Origin: Phlegmacium glaucopus
Taxonomy: Eukaryota > Basidiomycota > Agaricomycetes > Agaricales > Cortinariaceae
Reading direction: 5' to 3'
DNA length: 15,937 nt
NCBI GenBank assembly: GCA_015039465.1
Contig: MU129987.1
Location: forward strand, 118,551-134,487
Part shown: positions 10,278 to 15,937 of the stretch, piece after piece
How the letters are laid out: each line of letters begins with the position of its first letter
Position numbering within the stretch: the stretch's first letter is position 1
Notes under the pieces: model-generated
What the model saw: only the letters and a program-made list of their open reading frames with translations
What the model was told of the DNA's origin: nothing
Database searches by the model: none
Translations under genes and position numbers: made by a program

Positions 10278-10500
10278 AAGTCATAGCAGAAGTTTGAGTC
10301 TTCTTGTGTATGCAATTGTGTTGAAGTCATAACAGAAGCAAGGGGTCTTCTTGTGTATGCAATTGTGTTGAAGTCATAACAGAAGCAAGGGGTCTTCTTG
10401 TGTATGCAATTGTGTTGAAGTTGTAACAGAAGCAAGGGGTCTTCTTGTGTATGCAATTGTGTTGAAGTTGTAACAAAGTCTTGGACTTTTGTGTACACCA
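10278..10500 (+). repeat. 47-bp tandem minisatellite
   Basis: There are four full units: 10278-10323 (46 bp, most diverged), 10324-10370, 10371-10417 and 10418-10464. A partial fifth unit follows. Each unit begins AAGTCATAACAGAAG or AAGTTGTAACAGAAG and ends CAATTGTGTTG. Units 2 to 4 are nearly identical, which suggests recent expansion. The length is not a multiple of three, so it does not encode a repeated peptide in one frame. Confidence 0.92.
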
Positions 10501-11590
10501 AGTTTAAATCAATCAGTAAAGTCTTAGGAATTCTTTGACTGATTGTTGGTGCAAGCCATAAATTGCAAAAGCTACTTAAAAGTTTGATCATCCTTGAATT
10601 GATCCAAAACATTGTTGATTGTTGTGTGTATTAGTTGAAGTGAATTTCAAAGTCTTGGAAAGGTTATACTTTCTAGAAAACCCAACTTGCATTATTAAGA
10701 TTGTATAAAGTATTGATTGAGTTATTGTTTTGAGTAGAGATTTTTATAATCTTGAAAATACACCCTTTTCTCAACAACCTCTGTGCAGTTACATCACTGT
10801 ACACACATGTATGGTTCATTTTACTTTATAGTTGTAATAAACTTTGTTCTAATTTTTGAAGACCAACTTCAACCCAATTTGACAACCAATGTCATAAACA
10901 ATATATTTGACCGGGATGCTAGCACTTCCCAACTCTAGTTCACACAATGTAAAACCGAGAAGGTAGCTGGGCACAATCCAATAATTTATTTACAAGTTGT
11001 TGTACTCTACTTATACAAAATAAAACAATAAACTCTTTTGTGTAATTGTTTTGGGTTTGCTGTGACCCGTTATTGGTCCCTCCGCAACCCATTATTGTTC
11101 TTATTGTTATTCCGGCTAATTATTTGTAACCATTCCACAAATATCCCTTTTGGGTTTGCATCCAGTAGCCCGGCTCTCTTTATTTACTTGTGTGTTCTTT
11201 TTGTAACACTTGTGACTTTACTTTGGTTAGAGTACAAGTCTTCATCTTCTACCTTTAGACATAGCTCCAGATGCACCGGATAAGTCCCCTCGTAGTGTAG
11301 ACTTAATATTTACATAATATTGTAATATATTCCCTGATAGCTGTCACAGATATTTGTGGTTTTAGCCAGGAAGTTCAATTATTAAGACAGTGTGACAATT
11401 AGGTGAATTCACACCATAATATATCTCCAGCCTTATGCTGTGAACCTTTCATTACAATTTCTGTTTAATCAACTGGTGTAGTCACCACCAATGACCCTCT
11501 CTGTGCCAGATTGCATTAATATAATTAATATTTTAGGGTATTTCCAGAAAAATGTGCATATCCATGCCTATACACATTTACACTGTATCA
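10501..11590. other. Right non-coding part of the 4.36-kb insert
   Basis: AT-rich sequence. The only plus-strand open frame of note (11038-11283, 81 codons) has a hydrophobic translation without family features. TTTTGGGTTTGC occurs twice (about 11047 and about 11147). I recognise no gene. Confidence 0.45.
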
Positions 11591-11758
11591 CTGTTATGTC
11601 CATATTAGTACTTTATACCCCACAGCCTAGCAGGGATCCCCATCCTTTCCTCTTTGGACCCCCTGCTAGGTGAGTCACTTGTAGATATCCCTTTGAAATA
11701 TTATTAACTTTGGATCCCCTGCTAGCTTGACTAAGTCAGCATCGCAGTTGCCCTAACA
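11591..11758 (+). repeat. 3' LTR of Gypsy-1, second part
   Basis: After CTGT this continues TATGTCCATATTAGTAC and matches the downstream part of the 5' LTR through to CCCTAACA at 11751-11758. It contains the conserved hairpin and loop. It directly abuts the truncated Gypsy-2 reverse transcriptase frame. Confidence 0.95.
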
Positions 11759-14286
11759 GAGATGAACAACACCAACTTGATGAATTCATTGAAGAGCACT
11801 TACAGTCTGGGAGAATCCAACCATCCAAAAGCCCAATTGCATCCCCATTCTTCTTTGTCAAGAAAAAGGATGGAAGTCTCCATCCTGTTCAAGACTATTG
11901 TCGACTAAAAACGGGAATGATAAAGAACCAATATCCATTACCTCTTATCTCTGAAATCATTGACAAATTACGAGGTGCACATTATTTCACAAAGTTTGAT
12001 GTTAGGTGGGGCTATAACAATGTTAGAATTAAAGAGGGCGACAAATGGAAGGCCACATTTATCACAAACTGGGGTCTCTTTGAACCACTAGTTATGTTCT
12101 TTGGCTTAACCAATTCCCCTGTGACCTTCCAAACAATGATGAATGAATTATTCTCGGGGCTGATTACGCAAGGTGTAGTGGTGGTATACATGGACAACAT
12201 CTTGATATTTATGAAAACATTGGTGGAACACCGCGCTGTAACCAACAAAGTTCTTTGGATTCTCACAGATAATAATCTATCATTGAAACCTGAGAAATGT
12301 GAGTGGGAGAAGACAAAGGTAGAATACCTTGGTATGGTGATCTCGGAGGATGGTGTAGAGATGGATGCTAGGAAGGTAGAGACAGTGCGGACATGGCCAA
12401 AGCCCAAGGATAAACACAACCTTCAACAATTTCTTGGATTCGCAAACTATTATCAACAATTTATCAGTCATTTTTTAACCATGAGTTACCCACTCCATCG
12501 ACTTACTGGCAGTCAACCATGGAAGTGGGGAGGAGAGGAGAGAAAAGCATTCAAGGATCTCAAGATAGCTGTTACAACAGCACCTGTGCTAGCGTTTCCC
12601 ACCGATATGGATCCCTATCACGAGAGGCTGACAGCTCTGGATATGCAACTGGCGCAACACTGCTGCAGTGTCAAGACAAGGTGTGGAAACCCATTGCCTT
12701 TGTATCAAAATCCTTGAGCAACGTCGAGAGAAACTATGAAATTCATGATCGAGAAATGTTAGCCATTATGCAAGCACTTGAAGAATGGCGACATCACTTA
12801 CAAGGAGCTGAACACACAGTCAAAATCCACACTGATCACAAAAACCTCCAATACTTCACGACCACTCAGAAACTGAATTGCCGACAAGCTCAATGGTCAC
12901 TTGAGCTTGCAAACTACAATTTTGTGTTGATCCATAGACCAGGCCATACCATGGGGAGGGCAGACGCATTGTCTAGGAGACCAGATCATGAGAAAGGATG
13001 GGATGATAATGAGGGAGTTGTGTTAATTCAACCTCACCATTTGCAGAGAGTAAATGTTGACATTGAGGATGAGGGCACAGACTTGATTGAGAAAATCCGA
13101 CACCATAAAGAAGTAGAACGAGTTGTGAAGCAGAAATTGATGCTGAAAGAGAGAGATTGGGAAGAGTATGAAGGTTTGATTCTATGGAAAAATCGCATTT
13201 ACATACCACCAGACTGTGCCCTTCACGAAACAATCATCCACTTACACCACAACACCTTCACTGCTGGTCACCCAGGATGATATAGAACTGCAGAGTTAGT
13301 CTTATGTTCCTACTGGTCCGTGTCCATGTTGACATTTGTCGCTATGTCGAAAGCTGTGATCTTTGTCAACGAACAAAAATTAAACAAAGTAAGCCACAGG
13401 GACTACTCTCACCGAATCCTATTCCCAAATATCTGTGGCAGCGGATTACTGTCAACCTAATCACCAAACTACCTCTTAGCCTGGGATACAATGCTATTAT
13501 GGTTGTCGTTGATAGACTCACCAAGATGATTCATATTGTTCCCACCTATATGTCTCTAACATCCGAGGGAGCTGCACGGCTTTATAGAGATTATGGTTGG
13601 AAGGATTTGGTCTGCCAGAGTCCGTCATTAGTGATCGGGGAACCATCTTTGTTTCCAAATTCATGGAAGCACTGAATCACTTACTTGGCATCCAAACTAA
13701 TACATCCACTGCGTACCATCCAGAGACCGATGGCCAAACTGAACATGTAAACCAAGAAGTTGAACAATATCTGCACATCTTTGTCAATTACCGACAGGAT
13801 AATTGGGTGGACTGGCTCTCCCTAGCCGAGTTCAGTTATAACAACAAAGTCAATAAAAGTACTGGCCATTCACCTTTCATGCTCAACTGGGGACATAATC
13901 CACAAAAAGGTGTTGAAGTAAGGACAGAGTCGACAGTAGAGGCAGCATCAGACTTTGTAAAGAGGATGGAAGAACTGAGGAAAGAAGCAGCAGCGGCGTT
14001 AGAGCAAGCAGCGAGAGACATGAAAACCCACTTTGATCGCAGTCACCAAGCGGAACCTGAATTCCAACCAGGCGATGAAGTTCTTTTGGAAGGCGAGAAC
14101 CTGAAAATGAATTGACCAGCCCAAAATTTAGAACACCGCCGTTTTGGGCCATTCAAAGTTGAAAATAAAATCAGTCAGCGTGCATACCGACTCAAACTAC
14201 TATCAGCATGGAAGGTTCACCCAGTATTTCATGTTTCAAAACTTTTCCCTTATCACCGAGGAAACCTAGTCTCTCCTAGCCAGACT
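11759..14286 (+). pseudogene. pol: Gypsy-2 pol fragment (RT-RNase H-INT), degenerate
   Basis: Similarity starts in the RT N-terminus (DEQHQLDEFIEEH), directly after the Gypsy-1 LTR, so gag, protease and 5' LTR are missing. RT motif A is at 11998. The catalytic YMDD reads YMDN (12187-12198). RNase H follows, with an acidic residue at 12630, EIHDREMLAI, TDHKN and an intact DALSRR linker. Integrase has CDLC near 13350, the first catalytic aspartate changed to asparagine (13454-13456), an aspartate at 13633 and a glutamate at 13741 (35 residues between). The frame shifts near 12620, 13312 and 13605. Stops are at 13278 and 14113, where a family Arg is expected. Similarity ends at SPSQT near 14286, and the frame then closes at 14323. 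No chromodomain or 3' LTR remains. It differs clearly from Gypsy-1 pol and is a separate family. Confidence 0.92.
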
Positions 14287-14289
14287 TTG

Positions 14290-14323
14290 ATATATGTGAT
14301 GTGCCCTACGGATCACGATATAT
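14290..14323. repeat. Imperfect palindrome at the Gypsy-2 break point
   Basis: ATATATGTGAT (14290-14300) faces ATCACGATATAT (14312-14323) across 11 bases, with a 1-bp gap in pairing. It begins within a few bases of where Gypsy-2 similarity ends, so it could mark the end of another element or the break itself. Confidence 0.5.
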
Positions 14324-14625
14324 GAGGTCTGTTTTTTACTGTGTCCTCCAAACCGTGTCAGAAAGTTGTTATGTAATCTTTGGACTTTGAAAATATGGTC
14401 GCAGGCGTTTTTCTCAATGAGGAAGAGGTTGTTGGATAAAATTTAGAGAACAAGACTTTTAAGAGATCACAATAATCATTGTTGTAAAAATTTAGGGGCT
14501 TATGAGCTGATGTGGAAGAGTTAGGCAAATCTTTATATATTAACAGAGGACACTACATAAGCTTACGTAAATTTGACTAAGCCGTTCACACACTTCCTCT
14601 CTGTATATACATGACAAAGGTAGCA

Positions 14626-14667
14626 CATGGTCACGAAAGTCACAGGTCGTGACATCACCGTGACATG
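14626..14667. repeat. Nested GTCAC/GTGAC palindrome
   Basis: The outer arms are CATGGTCACG (14626-14635) and CGTGACATG (14659-14667). The inner arms are GTCAC (14639-14643) and GTGAC (14649-14653). This is compact dyad symmetry in otherwise AT-rich sequence. It could be a protein-binding site or a transposon end. Confidence 0.6.
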
Positions 14668-15173
14668 ACTTCAAATTTCGCTTTTTGGGGTTCTTTTAAG
14701 TAGTTCTTCTGAAACAATTATAATGTTATATTTCTGTGTTTTAATTTCACTTTTTGAACATGTATTTACTAAAAAATGTAGAGACTGATGGGTGGATGGA
14801 CAGGAGTGTTGACCAGAGTTATTTTCACTTTTTGTTCTTTTCTGTGTTTTAATGAATAGCTGTCATCTGTAAGTGAGAATAATTAAATTGGAGGATGGTT
14901 ACAATAAAAACAGGCTGAGCAGATGAATGGTAACATGAGGGAGGTTTGTGGAATACTGTACCATGTGAATTTTGAAAAAAAAAAATCAGAAAAATTAAAT
15001 TAAATGAACCATTATAGGTGAAATTGAGAAAAATATAAATCAGGTGTGTGTAGTGAGGTAGGGTTTACAACAGCCAATGTGCCAGTTCAATGTATACATT
15101 TGATCACAATCTTTGTACAGAGTATGATCAGAGTGCATTTGAGTAAAAAGTAAGAACTAAATATTTAGGAACA

Positions 15174-15785
15174 GGTGGGTGGATGGATATATGGGTGATT
15201 AAAAATTTCCCCCACCATGACTTTTGGTTATAAATACAACAGAAGGACTACATAAATATAGTGCACATGTTGTGTAGATGGGAAGGAACATGAACAGACA
15301 AGGAGGGGGGACGATTGGAACATAAAAATTGGATGGGAACATGGGCAGATATATGGATGGAAAGTTGGGCAGATGGGAACATGTTACAGTCAGTGGGCAG
15401 ACCAATAAAACTACAAGACATCAGTAAAATATAAGTGAAGTAAATATGATGAGGGGTGTAACAAATGACATACCACTGCTTCTGACTGAACCAACCAACT
15501 GTTCAAGAATTTGAAAAATTTGGCCAAAATATATAGGAAAAGAAACTTTTTTGGATGGGCACTTTTTGATGTGTGACCAAAGGGTTAGTTGGTTTAGTAC
15601 AGTATATGAGAACTCCAAATTGTCTCCAATGGAAAACAATGGTTTTGGGATCTCAGGCTAAAAAATGTAGAATTCAGGAATTTTGGTTTGTAATCCAACC
15701 ATGGTCCATGGACAGCCAAGCAAATGGACAGACATGTGGATGGGAAGATGGGTGGATGGACAGGTGGATGGGTGAGGGTATGAAT
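15174..15785 (+). repeat. Dispersed GGATGG-rich simple repeats
   Basis: Tracts such as GGTGGGTGGATGGATATATGG (about 15174), the stretch from about 15278 to 15385, and about 15736-15775 (GGATGGGAAGATGGGTGGATG) are built from GATGG/GGTGG units. A single similar tract lies at about 14787. The units are irregular and interspersed with unrelated sequence. The short frames through them are artefacts of the repeat. Confidence 0.65.
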
Positions 15786-15937
15786 GTAAGAATAACATTG
15801 TAAGAATGATAGCAAGAATCTCCTGTAACCTACTGTAGTGTAGACTACATTTTATACATATCGGTAGTACTCTTTCTATAGTAAAGAAGTAACTACGAGC
15901 GTCCAAGAACCAGTAAAAATGAATTAATTAACACCTA

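Larger units (their letters stand above)
7227..11590. mobile_element. 4.36-kb insertion in the Gypsy-1 3' LTR, class unknown
   Basis: The LTR is cut exactly here. The block begins TGATATG and ends TGTATCA, giving a 5-bp inverted end TGATA/TATCA. It is flanked by CTGT on both sides (or CTGTT, if the shared T is assigned to the target). TG...CA ends with a 4-5 bp duplication fit an LTR-type integrase product. However, I could not find the long terminal direct repeats such an element needs, and no polymerase, integrase or transposase frame is visible. It contains the hAT-type element at 7558-9142, so its own length was about 2.77 kb. It may be a deleted or non-autonomous element. A 12-mer at its left junction (TCTGTTGATATG) recurs at 7343-7354, which makes the exact left boundary slightly uncertain. 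Confidence 0.75.
14287..15937. other. AT-rich right flank, no gene recognised
   Basis: Beyond the truncated Gypsy-2 pol I find no protein-like frame, LTR or RNA gene. The region holds two small palindromes (14290-14323 and 14626-14667) and scattered GGATGG-rich tracts. Confidence 0.55.

Noticed and set aside
10278..10464. A CRISPR-like array.
   Set aside because: The repeats are directly tandem with no unique spacers, and the context is eukaryotic.
10157..10612. Minus-strand 151-codon frame with repeated QLHTQED-like peptides.
   Set aside because: It is produced by the 47-bp minisatellite and the inverted arm. The unit is not a multiple of three, so the peptide repeats come from changing frames.
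11038..11283. 81-codon hydrophobic plus-strand frame as a small membrane protein.
   Set aside because: The composition follows the T-rich DNA, and no signal, domain or conserved context supports it.
7227..11590. The 4.36-kb insert as a complete LTR retrotransposon.
   Set aside because: I compared the first and last 300-400 bases in both orientations and found no terminal direct repeat, and no polymerase or integrase motifs inside.
11759..14286. Gypsy-2 as the downstream half of Gypsy-1.
   Set aside because: Gypsy-1 already has a complete RT-to-chromodomain pol. Gypsy-2 repeats RT, RNase H and integrase with a clearly different sequence.
15573..15803. 76-codon plus-strand frame ending in a Trp/Met/Asp/Gly-rich tail.
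   Set aside because: The tail is a translation of the GGATGG simple repeat, and the rest has no recognisable features.

Overview
The window looks like a transposon graveyard from a filamentous basidiomycete, most likely an agaricomycete. I infer this from the two Ty3/gypsy polymerases. Their reverse transcriptase cores (DVRWGFNN / DVRWGYNN, RGLFEPLVMFFGLTNSP) and the C-terminal chromodomain of the first element fit the chromovirus type common in mushroom-forming fungi. The non-coding sequence is AT-rich, and I found no host gene, rRNA or tRNA that I can support.

Layout. 1-183: no gene. 184-608: a minus-strand solo LTR with a near-perfect 5-bp target duplication. 609-1455: no gene, with a decayed fold-back repeat against its right edge. 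1456-11758: Gypsy-1, a 5.9-kb LTR retrotransposon with 5' LTR 1456-1860, gag 2027-3112, pol 3106-7053 and a polypurine tract just before 6987. Its 3' LTR is split in two, 6987-7226 and 11591-11758. The split is caused by a 4364-bp insertion (7227-11590) flanked by CTGT. Inside that insertion sits a second one, a 1585-bp non-autonomous hAT-type DNA transposon (7558-9142) with 22-bp terminal inverted repeats and the 8-bp target duplication ATCATTTG. The rest of the 4.36-kb insert has no recognisable gene but carries a pair of 79-bp inverted arms and a 47-bp minisatellite. 11759-14286: Gypsy-2, a different and more decayed gypsy pol that starts abruptly inside the reverse transcriptase and stops before any chromodomain or LTR. 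14287-15937: AT-rich sequence with small palindromes and GGATGG-rich tracts, no gene.

Nothing here is likely to work as a gene. Gypsy-1 keeps one reading frame through all of pol but has 11 in-frame stops there and 4 in gag, 12 of the 15 being TGA. Gypsy-2 has three frameshifts, two stops, and two catalytic aspartates changed to asparagine. Many changes fit C-to-T decay at CpG sites, as expected from cytosine methylation or a RIP-like process. Relative order: Gypsy-1 was in place before the 4.36-kb insert entered its 3' LTR, and the hAT element entered that insert later.

The most interesting signal is in the Gypsy-1 LTR. A 10-base stretch in the loop of an LTR hairpin is perfectly complementary to the 10 bases starting 2 bp after the 5' LTR, where a primer-binding site belongs. 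No TGG-starting tRNA site is present there. This suggests self-primed reverse transcription of the Tf1 kind; it is an inference from sequence only.
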